From NCBI GenBank assembly GCA_947561585.1, contig CANNZV010002472.1, forward strand, positions 1 to 64,000: a stretch of 64,000 bases of DNA, written 5' to 3'. The notes under the pieces are model-generated. The model made no database searches. It had not been told where the DNA came from and worked only from the letters and a program-made list of their open reading frames with translations. A program made the position numbers and the translations under genes. The stretch is from Caprella mutica (Eukaryota; Arthropoda; Malacostraca; Amphipoda; Caprellidae). Of this stretch, positions 13,201-23,933 are shown piece by piece (the stretch's first letter is position 1; the number at the start of each line of letters is the position of its first letter).

Positions 13201-14457
13201 TTTCTATCATCTGTGCAGATAGCACACTAATCATATTATTAACAACTATAACTGTGATTGGTCAGCTAAAGCAGTGTGTATCCACAGAGCTGAGCTATCT
13301 TCCTTTGCAATCATCTGTGCAGATAGCACACTAATCATATTAGTAACAACTCTATCTGTGATTAGTCAGCTAAAGCAGTGTGTACCCAAAGAGCTGAACT
13401 ATCTTCCTTTGCTATCATCTGTGCAGATAGCACACTAATCATATTAATAACAACTATATCTGAGATTAGTCAGCTAAAGCAGTGTATGCCCACAGAGCTG
13501 AACACTCTTCCTTTGCTATCATATGTGCAGATAGTACACTAATCATATTAATAACAACTATAACTGTGATTAGTCAGCTAAAGCAGTGTGTGTCCACAGA
13601 GCAGAACTATCTTAATTTGCTATAATCTGTGCAGATAGCACATTAATCATATTAGTAACAACTATATCTGTGATTAGTCCGCTAAAGCAGTGTGTGTCCC
13701 CAGAGCAGAATTATCTTAATTTGCTATCATCTGTGCAGATAGCACACTAATCTTATTAATAACAACTATATCTGTGATTAGTCAGATAAAGCAGTGTGTG
13801 CCTACAGAGCTGAACTATCTTCCTTTGCTATCATCTGTGCTGATAACACACTAATCATATTAGTAACAACTCTATCTGTGATTAGTCAGCTAAAGCAGTG
13901 TGTACCACAGAGCTGAACTATCTTCCTTTGCTATCATCTGTGCTGATAACACACTAATCATATTAGTAACAACTCTATCTGTGATTAGTCAGCTAATGCA
14001 GTGTGTACCACAGAGCTGAACTATCTTCCTTTGCTATCATCTGTGCAGATAGCACACTAATCATATTAATAACATCTATAACTGTGATTAGTCAGCTAAA
14101 GCAGTGTGTGTCCACAGAGCAGAACTATCTTAATTTGCTATCATTTGTGCAGATAGCACATTAATCATATTAGTAACAACTATATCTGTGATTAGTACGC
14201 TAAAGCAGTGTGTGTCCCCAGAGCAGAATTATCTTAATTTGCTATCATCTGTGCAGATAGCACACTAATCATATTAATAACAACTATATCTGTGATTAGT
14301 CAGATAAAGCAGTGTGTGCCTACAGAGCTGAACTATCTTCATTTGCTATCATCTGTGCAGATAGCACATTAATCATATTAGTAACAACTCTATCTGTGAC
14401 AAGTCAGCTAAAGCAGTGTGTGTCCACAGAGCTGTACTATCTTCCTTTGCTATCATC
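7232..14457. repeat. Satellite array 2, ~103-104 bp monomer, about 70 copies
   Basis: Same monomer family as array 1 but longer. Marker variants repeat with a ~1867-bp (about 18-monomer) offset: 'ctctatatgtg' at 11276 and 13143, and 'atctgagatt' at 11591 and 13458. The higher-order unit therefore differs from that of array 1. Monomers with 'ctgataacacac' in place of 'cagatagcacac' occur in both arrays, so the arrays share history. It ends with the same 'gctatcatcactttca' junction as array 1. Confidence 0.97.
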
Positions 14458-14826
14458 ACTTTCATAGAAACATGTTAAATATAATCCTTATAGCATTTGT
14501 TAACCATACTTAATTTATCACATATCCATGTAAAACCTACTGCAATACATATGACATCTATTTTCATAAAGTAGCATGGAATAAACATGTTTTAAATGAC
14601 TAAGTGTCGCATGGTATACAAAGGAATTTTTTGAAGGGAAAGTTTATTCCTTTCTGTAAATGTGAACCTATTTCAACGAAGCTCAAAGAATTATCCTAAT
14701 AAGAGTAATTAATGTATGTTATACATCACTCTTTTATTATAACTAATATCTATATGCTCTTCACATACAATCATTAACGTTATTTATCATGTAATTCACC
14801 ACCAGGTGGCGTTGACATTAAATGTA
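14458..14826. repeat. Macro-repeat non-satellite segment, copy 3, truncated
   Basis: Matches the first ~370 bp of the segment, then breaks at 'aaatgtac', where the other copies continue 'atacattattatag'. The breakpoint coincides with the start of the 27-bp direct repeat at 14824, so the segment was probably interrupted by insertion or recombination. A CTCF-like motif is at 14799-14811. Confidence 0.88.
14799..14811 (+). promoter_or_regulatory. CTCF-like motif in macro-unit copy 3
   Basis: CCACCAGGTGGCG, identical to copy 2. Confidence 0.33.
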
Positions 14827-16507
14827 CTATCGCGGAAAAGTGTATCCGTCCAATTGCTGAGGCGCGCATGAATAATCTAGTTCCCACTGTACCACGGATT
14901 ATCGTACGCTACCCCGCATGTAAGAAATTTCGATTCTTTTTAATGCAGTGCGGGACATTTCGTCTTCAGCCGTCATGGTGAAAAGTCATCAAATTTCACT
15001 CTCTCTATTTAAAAACTTGTGTTTTAGGCAGATTGAAAATTAGTCTTTCTTTAGATAATTTCACTTTAGCCTGGATAAGTTATTCTTCAGTCTTTCTAGC
15101 TGAGGACTCTATTTTTATTGTCATGCTCATATGGAACTATATCTTTTACTTATACATTTGTACATTAATTTTTTTCGCTTTTATTTTCTTAGTTCTAGAT
15201 TCGAAATTTTAAGCTATATTTTTTAACTCTGTGAAAAATTGTTAATGCTATCATTTTTAGGCAGCTTTATCCTTGAAATTGAGATATTCGAAAGACTGAT
15301 CAGATTTCTGAGCTAGTTGTTTTCTTCTTGTATATGAACTCTAAATATATTTACCAGTTGATTTTTTGCTGATAGCTGAGACTAAGTCCAGCTCAATATC
15401 AAGTGTTTCTGTTCTTGAGATCATTTCGAATTATAAATTTATCAATATTTCACAGATTTTCTTGAAATTGCTGATGGAATTTGTAATTTATTACCAAAAT
15501 GTGTGCTTCCAAAACTTTTCTATCTTTACTTCTGAACTTTGAAATAATACCGAACTTCAGAATTTTTCAGAAATAGCAAAATTAGATTTTTTGTACTTCT
15601 TTACATTACTCTGTAAAAAATACGGAATTCTACTTTATATTATTGTGCCTAAATTCCTTTGAATACGATCTGTAGACATGGAATAGAAGAAAAAAAAAAC
15701 ACTTAGAGCTGTAGCTTATAACCACATTTTATTTTTTTATTTTACCCTTCAGACTTCTAGATTTTAGGTAGGTATATACTTTATTAAATGTTCTATTATG
15801 CATATGATGCTTCCATTCGTAAATAGCCGCCGGTTTACGTCATAGTTCTATAATGTAGACTGTAGTATATACTTTTTGTTTAAATTGTTCTTTCTGTATT
15901 TATATTTTTGATATATATCTCACTGGACCAGTTTACGATCATCAACCAATGCAATAAATCAATAGAATTACGCATTTTAGAATCATTATATATTCATAAA
16001 TTAAAACCAAATTTAAATTCCATGCAAACTGCCTTTCCACTTTCAATAATCAATAGATAAGACAGTTATTGTCCCCTTTTCTTTCTATTCCATTATTTTT
16101 TTTTCTGTTGCTTCTTAATATGTAATCTCCTCTTTTTAATGCATAGAAAATACGTTATATTTTTTATGTTCATTCTTTTTTTAGGCTCCTTTCTAGGCTA
16201 TAGGACTTATATTTTAAACTTTTTCGTTTCACTAGGAACATACACTGTTTTTAAATACCTGCTCTTCAATCTTTTATTTCATGTTTTAGTTTCATCATAT
16301 ATGTACAAATTAATTTTATCACCATACAGTTTAGTTATATTTTTAGAGAAAGTATTTAGTTTTTCTGTAATTATTTTTTATAAGTAAAATATTTTTCAGA
16401 TCCTGAAGATGACTATAAATAGTCGAAACGTGTATTGTAAATAATATTTTAAAAGCAAAATAAATTTTAATAATGATAAGGTACTATCACGGAAAAGTGT
16501 ATCCGTC
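14824..16507. mobile_element. Unclassified element bounded by 27-bp direct repeats
   Basis: A 27-bp sequence beginning GTACTATC and ending GTATCCGTC occurs at 14824-14850 and 16481-16507 with one mismatch. The ~1.63 kb between is AT-rich with no recognisable protein; the 82-codon ORF at 16139-16387 is low-complexity hydrophobic and probably spurious. Near the right end, CTGAAGA (16403-16409), a stem GACTA/TAGTC and GAAAC (16425-16429) resemble a hammerhead core, known from Penelope-like elements. It could be a non-autonomous Penelope-like or LTR-like element; the class is unproven. Confidence 0.45.
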
Positions 16508-18618
16508 AGCTTTTGTAGTATGCTATTTTAGCATTTTTGACCTTTCTTATTTTTTGCATATGGCATTTTAGAGAGTATTCCTCCGCGTTCAAAAATCCCC
16601 CATTAAGGAGGAGCCTATTGCTGGGGTAAAATGCTAGGGTAAATGGGGGATTAGATATGTGTAATGTGTATCTAGAGGAGGGACGGGGGGGGGGGGGGGG
16701 TGATTTATATCGTTTTTTGACAAGTGATTAGATATTAATTTTGTATTATTTAAATTAAAGTATAAATATATAGTTTCATTTGTATCATCAATGCAATGTT
16801 CATTTTGTAATGAATACATGTATTTTTTTATGATTTTGAAATGAATAATTATAATTTAGAAATTTTCCATTCAATTAACCTTGGTAAATATTTCGTACGA
16901 TTTACTCTTGTTTGTTTTTTTGCAATTTACTTTCGACCAATTGTCGTTCTAATATTGAAACTAATAACTATTCGAATTTGAGGTAAAAGTAGATTTCTAG
17001 CTTTAGCTTTATCAAATCTCATTAATTCCAAAAAATATTATTTATGACAACCATTCACACAAGAGTTTTTAACTAATCCTCTTCAGACATGATTTTAAAT
17101 AACTTCGCTTCTTTTACACCTTTGAATTATCTGTTCTCCTATAGGCTATATTATTAACACTATAATACACGTTTTCAACTTTGTGGTAAATGTCTATAGT
17201 TTTACTTTTAGTTTTGTCAAATCTTATTCCACGAATGTTTTATATTTCACACAAGAGCATTTAATCGTCTAAAGATATGATTTTTAATAGCTTCGCATTT
17301 TTTTCACATTTAAATAATTTGCTGGACGGGCTATAACCTGTCTCGGTTATAAATTATAATCCGTATATTTTCTGCATTCAGAATTTCAATAAATTAATAG
17401 TGATGACTAATTTCGTCGATAAGACAAGTTTCTCTTCTTTTTCAAAGTCCTTTGTGTGTATAATATTTTTTAATTCATTCAATATATTGGCCAAATGAGG
17501 AAGTTATTAAAATTTGTGTTTTTAAAATGATAATAATTCATTTTACGTCTTAATTTAATGACAACAATCATTAAGTTGCTGACAAGCGTTTTTCTCTATT
17601 TTCATCAACTTATAAATAAGCAATTACCTAAACGGCTATACCGATACTTTCTATCTTTTATTGAAGTAATTTAATTGAAAAATTCTTTTAGGCTAAAGAA
17701 TAAAATAAAGCTATGACTAAGTTGTAACTTATTCTATTTAGTTTAGATTTTAAATGCAGTAATTTGATGGATTTTTTATCATCAAGTGAACCGATTCTTT
17801 TCAGTTAAATTTTTTTTTTATATTAAATACATGCACGACCAATTAACAAGCAGTGATATAGTGAACTAAAAATAATTGAAGTGATCATTATTTTTCTTCT
17901 TAATAAATGCTACATCGCCAACGTTGACAATAAAATAAGTTACAAAGTTCTACGAGATGAATCAAAAGAAAGTTCTCCAAGAACAGAACTAATGTAGCCT
18001 ACTGCAGTTTTGGTGCTTAATTTGTGACATCGGAGTGAAACAGGGATTCATGACAACTGTCAACTAAGGCTTTCGACTTGCAAGTTCTATCTCTATCATA
18101 CAATATTAGTTTTTTAATTAAAAAATAAGATAAATAAAGGATCAATAATAGAAAATGGATAATTATTTTATATTTATAAAAAATAGTGTTTTACAAAAGT
18201 TGAAGATAACAATTTAATTAGGTAAAAATTTACAAACTACTACACGACTAAATACACTTGCAGGTTATTTCTAAAGTAAAATCTACCCGATACAATTCTT
18301 ACTAAAATTAAGGATTTCTGATTAGTACTAGTTTACATGAAGTATCAATCTTAGAACATTTTTTAAAAGCTTAGGGTTGAATGATTAACATGAACTTACA
18401 ATATACAATTAATTCTATATTTACCTAAGATTAAATTTTTTCAAACGCATAGCAATAAATAAAACTACACAAATTAGTTCGGTATTTTATACACTTCCTT
18501 TTCACGGAGAAAAGTCGTTGAAAATCTAAAAGTAATAAGCATGAATAAATGGATATCACAGGGAATGTGATCAGACTTCCTGGGAATGATGAGAACTCCT
18601 CTGATAGTGATTAGTACT
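16508..18618. other. AT-rich interval, no gene recognised
   Basis: Holds a G homopolymer within 16680-16702 and long A/T-rich stretches. No coding signature, known repeat terminus or RNA gene was seen. Confidence 0.6.
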
Positions 18619-18771
18619 GTCCTGATGGGAACTTCACTGATGGGAACTTCACTGATGGAAACTTCACTGATGGAAACTTCACTGATGGAAACTTCACTGA
18701 TGGGAACTTCACTGATGAAAACTTCACTGATGAGAACTGCCATGATGAGAACTGCCATGATGAGAACTGCA
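18619..18771. repeat. 15-bp minisatellite, about 10 units
   Basis: Units of 'actgatgggaacttc' with variants 'actgatggaaacttc' and, at the right end, 'catgatgagaactgc'. Because 15 is a multiple of three, both strands read as open, repetitive peptides (MGTSL-type and SEVSI-type). These are consequences of the repeat and not evidence of genes. Confidence 0.9.
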
Positions 18772-18930
18772 GTGGTGCGAAGTTATTTGAATCTGAAAAT
18801 GTTTACAAACAAATTGATTAAAAAGTCTCTGATATTGACATAGAATTACGCTACAAACAATTATTAACGAGATAAAACAAATTGAATAGATTTTATTTTA
18901 ATCTCATACTATAATATTTTTTTTACTCTA

Positions 18931-19219
18931 GTAGGGGTTTAACGTCGTGCTTCAGTCATATCGTGACTATTTCACTGATGTAAAAGTAAATTAAATACAA
19001 GGGACTAGAAGAAGCAATCAGAAAGTAAAGTGGCTCCATGAACAAAGGCACTTACCACCGTCGGTGACAATGCTCATGGATGCAGAAAAGCTACTCCGTG
19101 AATGCAGTCACTTACCAAGGAATGTGACGAAACGGGACGCAAGCACCGCTGGCTGCACTCACTGATGGAAAAGGAAAATGAAGAGGTGATAGTAAATGAA
19201 GCCTACGAGCCTACCTAAC
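18931..19219 (+). repeat. Interspersed repeat family E, copy 1
   Basis: Runs from 'gtaggggtttaacg' through 'aagtggctccatgaac', 'ccaccgtcggtgac' and 'cacttaccaaggaatgtgac' to 'gaagcctacgagcctacc'. Related copies lie at 19937, 21131, 54775 (minus), 55004/56876 (minus, split) and 59660. No Pol III boxes or coding potential were recognised; it may be SINE-like. Confidence 0.75.
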
Positions 19220-19936
19220 ACAAAAATCTAAGACCTCGTAGTTGAAGAGCATAACCCTAGCGCTATTCTACAAAATCCTGAACAATGTGTATTCGAAGCA
19301 CATTTGGTTTATGTTAAAAACTGTAAAATAGAAAAAATGAAAGTCAATAAGTTGAAAATACTGAACAATGTCACTAAACTACTAAATTTTATTTAAATGT
19401 TCAAATATGAATGTCACAAGGACTAATGAAATATTGTAGAAACTCTCATTTTAGCGGCAAGTTACATGTTGAAGTAATCTAGGATATTGTATAAATTAAG
19501 CCATTCGTATTATCAGTAAATTTTAAGTTTAAACGTTTTTTTTAGTTTAATGATTTAATGAGTCAAGAATTCCAAACTAGGCTATAAACAAAAAGCTACA
19601 GTTGAAAAAAGTTAGTTGATACAACTATAATGAACTATTTTCTTTAGAACAACCATAATACTCTCTCAATAGAGGTTAAAAAATTGTATACAAGTAACTA
19701 TATAAGAGTTTAATTAATTATTACCAGTACTCTGAATATTTGCAAATTTTAATACTATGCAAAATAAATAACCGTGTATCACCATGGAGTGGATATGAAC
19801 AGTCAGTATTTAAGAATTCAGTATTTCAGAAACTACAGAAACCATAAGTTGCGTATTAACAATTACCAATTGTAAAGTATTTGAGCGAAATAATTTACAA
19901 TTGCCAATCAATTTAATTATTTGATTGAAAAGTTTA
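19220..19936. other. AT-rich interval, no gene recognised
   Basis: Nothing beyond A/T-rich sequence between two family E copies. Confidence 0.6.
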
Positions 19937-20178
19937 GGCCATATCGCTGATATTGAAAAGAAATTGAATATATATGGGGCTTGAAGTAACAGTTAGAAAG
20001 GAAAGAGACTCCATGAACTACCACCAGTCGGAGACAACGCTCATGGATGCAAAAAAAATAATCCATGACTGCAGTCACTTACCAAGGAATGTGATGAAAA
20101 GAGTCACCAACACCGGTGGCAGCACTCACAGATGAAAAAGGAAAATGAAGAGGGGATAATAAATGAAGCCTACCGGAC
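19937..20178 (+). repeat. Interspersed repeat family E, copy 2
   Basis: Begins 'ggccatatcgctgatattg', shares the 'cagtcacttaccaaggaatg' core and ends 'ggaaaatgaagagggg' before an A-run. Diverged from copy 1 by substitutions and small gaps. Confidence 0.75.
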
Positions 20179-21130
20179 ACAAAAAAAAAACCATAGAGTT
20201 ATCATCAGAAACTACAATTAGCCACAAAAATGATAAGCCAGAAGCTGTTGTGCTCTTCTCTTATGTTCACCTGAACAGATTGAGGATGCAGGCACTGGGA
20301 GCTTTGTAATTAGCCTACTGTATTATATCTTTAAACAATTTTCATGCATTTTTTAAATTATATATTTATGAAACATAACTGATACGAATAACTTTGCTAA
20401 TTCTATTAGTTATCACTGAACTAATAGAAATTTGTCCTTACCAAATAAGAAAAGGGAGATTTGCACTGATGTCGTTTGTTTCTTCCACTTTCTTGTGAGG
20501 AGAAGTGATCTAGTCATAGGTAGTGGTCTTTAGAGTTCCACCTAGCGAATGCTCGCTCTCTCCATTCAACTGGAAACAAATTTTAATAATATAAATTAGT
20601 ATATAAGTTATTGTTATTGAATAGGTTTGATGCGAATATAATGGTTTCGAGATTTCGTTAATCGGAAAATAAATAGAAAAGACCTTAATATAGATCTAGC
20701 AGTTAGATTGGAAAAAGATGCCGTGAATGGAATGAAAGAGACTCTTCAATGGAATGTTACGGAATGAGAATCTAGTAATTGCGGAAGTAAGAGGAAAATG
20801 AACAAACAGGGTGCAAAAACATATTTCAAATTATATTAATAAACAATCTAAGACTACATTTTTATCCCTATCTAGTGCTATTCTACAAAACAGTGAATTT
20901 CAATGAAACAAAAAGGAAAAAAAACTTGGTTTGCATTGGAGTTGCTCCAATTTGCAACTGTTCGTATCGAAAAATTCTCTGCCTCTTTCTTCAATTCATG
21001 ACTGTTACATAGTGTCATTCGTTAAAAACTCTCATAAATGCAACATGAATATCTTACATATTTACTATTATGAATTTAAGATAGTTTTTTTTAGTATAAA
21101 GTTATTAATAAATAATCTCTGTTAATTTAA
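20179..21130. other. AT-rich interval with a decayed family E-like stretch
   Basis: Bases ~20680-20810 loosely resemble family E. Otherwise nothing recognisable; the 64-codon ORF at 20931-21125 has no coding signature. Confidence 0.45.
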
Positions 21131-21265
21131 GTAGGAGTTTAACGTTTTCTTTGGAACCAAAGGCCATATCGCTGACAATGAAATTAAATACAAGGGACTG
21201 GAAGAAACAGTCTGAAAGGAAAGTGGTTTCAAGAGCAAAGTCACCTACCACCGTCGGTGACAAAC
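21131..21265 (+). repeat. Interspersed repeat family E, copy 3 (5' part)
   Basis: Matches 'gtaggagtttaacg' through 'ggccatatcgctgac' to 'ccaccgtcggtgacaaac', then stops, so it is a truncated copy. Confidence 0.7.
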
Positions 21266-22077
21266 TATGTAATGATTATTCTTTTCAATCTTATCGAAAT
21301 GAAATTATTTTCAAATATTAAATTTGTAAAAATTTCAATTTAACTATTCACTTTCATATTTCAAGTTTATTTTTCACTCAAATTGTTCATTAATATTCAA
21401 AGTAATTTAAAATTATAAAACTTCCCATTTAAAATTATATCAAACTTTTTCATAAATATTTACGTTAAAATTTGAAATATTAAAATTCAAGTTTAAATTT
21501 ATTAGTTTGTTTAAAATTTAATGATTCGTTTTCTTTTCAATTTAATTAGAATGTTCTATTGTTTTTCTACATAGTTCCTTCTATTCCCCCCTTTTTCCAA
21601 GTTTAAATTCCCGTGTTTCCATAATTTAAACTTAATGCCGCTTGTTTGGCTGCTGGAAGAAGATCATGTTAGTTTAAAAATGTTCTGTAAAAGAATATTG
21701 ATAGACATGTGAATTTTAATTCGTGGGACAATTGCATTAACACATGGACTCTACATCACCAATGGCAATGATTATGTGTCATCTGCAAAGAGAGTGAAAT
21801 GGGTATTATCAGAGATATTAACTACATCACCAAATATTCGATTATTTGTATTACTTGAGCGAATTGATTGTTCGATTGTTGTTGTTGAGCTAATTTTGGG
21901 GAAATTGTTTCTACTACTGATTTGACTGTGCTGGAATTTCCTACATTCAATTCAAAATAACAGTAGCATGTAACAACCAAGAAAAGAATTGTTAACCTAA
22001 TATTTAGAACGAAAACTATTTTTCTACCATTGGAATTTTTTTTTACTACATTCTGAGCTGAGCATTAAAACAAAGTA
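21266..22077. other. AT-rich interval, no gene recognised
   Basis: Very A/T-rich with no supportable feature. Confidence 0.55.
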
Positions 22078-22560
22078 CTAACTATCAATTGACATAATGT
22101 TTAGTTGCTTTTGGAAAGCAGATAATGACTGGCAATTTTTTGCAACTTCTGGTAACCTATTCCAATTTGAGTTCCAGAACTCAAATCTTCTAAAGTAAAT
22201 GCAGTTTTGAGATATTGACATGTTTGTTTCTCGGCAACTCAAAATTATTTCTATTTCTCGTTTTAATGAAATGGAAATCACTGTTTCGAATCAATAAGCT
22301 ACGAAGTTCATCATCAAATTGGCCATTTATAGTTTTGTACATGTAAAGCAAAACATGCCGCTTATAAAGGTAATCAATAGAAAGTATATTTGATCTATCA
22401 AAGAAATCACGAGTATGGCTACTATTAAGAAAGTTATGAAGGTATCGAACATATCTCTTCTGCAGAACATTATATTTTGAGAGGTGAGAATTAATTTGAC
22501 GTGTCTGTATTAAAAAATCATGAATTTGGTTTTGCTCAAATTAATCTTTATCTTATAGGA
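22078..22560 (-). pseudogene. LINE ORF2 C-terminal remnant (Jockey/CR1-like)
   Basis: On the minus strand, broken frames read in order a post-RT segment ending SKTKFMIF (near 22511-22537), then QRRYVRYLHNFLNSSHTRDF, LYKRHVLLYMYKTINGQF, and finally LPEVAKNCQSLSAFQKQLN before a stop at 22078. This order (thumb-like segment, LQKR-type motif, LY..H.LL.MYK motif, LP..A....SLS.F...L ending) is typical of the 3' end of Jockey/CR1-group ORF2 proteins. Upstream catalytic motifs are not readable here. Frameshifts make it a dead fragment. The family is assigned from motif order only, so the exact clade is uncertain. Confidence 0.6.
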
Positions 22561-23272
22561 GCATAACCATAGAAGAAAAGAGTTCAACTCCCGATTAACG
22601 TCAATCACTGCTTCCTCCAAATTCACCTGACAATAATCTTTATCGTTATTCGTTTTTTTTTCAAGAAAACACCACTAATAAAAAACCCTTAGATGCTCCT
22701 CTTCTGATTTTGTGAAATGATTTTTAGCATATCACGGTTCAAAATCTTCCGTACCACTATCAGCAAAGCTATCAGTATCACCATTAATGGTACAGTTACT
22801 TACCATCTATGTTGGACCATCAACAATATTCACTCTCAGTCGGCAGAGCTTTTCCAGAATGTAGTCTTGACTGCACACTGTGCACAGTACCTGAGCTTTT
22901 ACAGTGCACCGAAGAGAATAATTAATAATCATCTCACGCAATTTAACAGTCAAGGTGTGAACAACTTGTTTTCGATTTATTGTAAAGTGAGCAATTGAAG
23001 CTGTAGATTCTTTAAGGCTTATGATTCATTTTAGTAGCTAATTGAGACTTTAATTGACGATGTCGTAGCGTCATAATGCAGTGCCGTTCAGCAGTTTCAG
23101 GAATAGAAGACCAATTTATAGAAGTACAAGCTTGTGGTAGAAAGTTTTTCACCAGTTGAAGTAACGAAAAACTCTCTAGTTTGTTTTTGATTGACGAGGT
23201 TTGGACGAATAACTCGTTAACAAACTTTCAATAGAGGTGCTATTTCCCTATTGATGAACATATTGATTTCAC
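22561..23272. other. Interval of unknown origin, possibly more decayed LINE
   Basis: Less A/T-rich than the surroundings. It follows the LINE remnant and may be its upstream part, but no RT motif was found. The 93-codon plus-strand ORF (22717-22998) shows no recognisable domain and is antisense to the expected LINE direction. Confidence 0.35.
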
Positions 23273-23424
23273 CAAAAACAATATAAGATGGACGCTCAAC
23301 TTGATAAGCCACATTCAAGAATAATAACAACCAATCAGAAGCCATCTATGCGATCAGAGGCATACGTCACGCCAAACATTAACAAACGTTGAAACCCCCC
23401 TTGAAATTTAGCCTCAAGTCTTAA
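23273..23424 (+). repeat. Family A MITE-like repeat, left part interrupted by piggyBac
   Basis: Begins 'caaaaacaatataagatgg' (compare 'caaagacaatataagatag' at 49378) and continues 'ataacaaccaatcagaag', 'catacgtcacgccaaac' and 'cccccttgaaatt' to the TTAA at 23421-23424. The uninterrupted copy at 49378 reads 'tttttagtcttaacgtg' at this point, so piggyBac entered the family's own TTAA. Confidence 0.8.
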
Positions 23425-23438
23425 CCCTATAGTGCCCA
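23425..23438 (+). repeat. piggyBac left terminal inverted repeat
   Basis: CCCTATAGTGCCCA directly after TTAA. Confidence 0.93.
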
Positions 23439-23933
23439 ACTTTTTTTAAATGCATATAAATTTATTTTTTCTATTTCAATTATTTCTTACCGTGATAAGA
23501 TATGGTAAAAACCAAAAAATATATATATATATTTATTAGTACATTTTTTATCCAAACGTTCTCGTACGAGTACAATGGACACTCCAATCATAAAAAATTC
23601 ACAGTGCTTAATCCGTGGACTTATGTGTTTTGAAGGCTTTTGAGGTGTTCTGAAGTGAATTAAAGACAATTGGATACATTTTTTTTATTGTAATTCGTTG
23701 GAAAATATACTTTGAACATAAAAAATTGAAAATAGTATTTTTTTCTTAGAAGACACCAAAATAATCATTAAAAAATAAAAAAATACTATAAAACAAAACA
23801 AAGAACAAATCCTATACTAAAATAAACCTTATATAACGACATTAATGGCACAAATAAATTTCTAACATCACAAACATTCCTTTGGTAGAAATAAGTAGAC
23901 TAAATAATGACAAGACTTGTTTTTAACATAACA

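Noticed and set aside
1333..14457. CRISPR-like array of regular repeats
   Set aside because: Units are contiguous 103-104 bp monomers without unique spacers, in eukaryotic sequence; ordinary satellite.
16139..16387. 82-codon hydrophobic ORF, membrane-protein-like
   Set aside because: F/L/Y-rich composition is what T-rich DNA gives; no motif or conserved start, and it lies within an A/T-rich element.
14824..16507. LTR retrotransposon
   Set aside because: The 27-bp direct repeats are too short for LTRs, and no gag, protease or RT was found.
18474..18843. Overlapping repetitive ORFs on both strands
   Set aside because: Explained by the 15-bp minisatellite, whose period keeps all frames in register.
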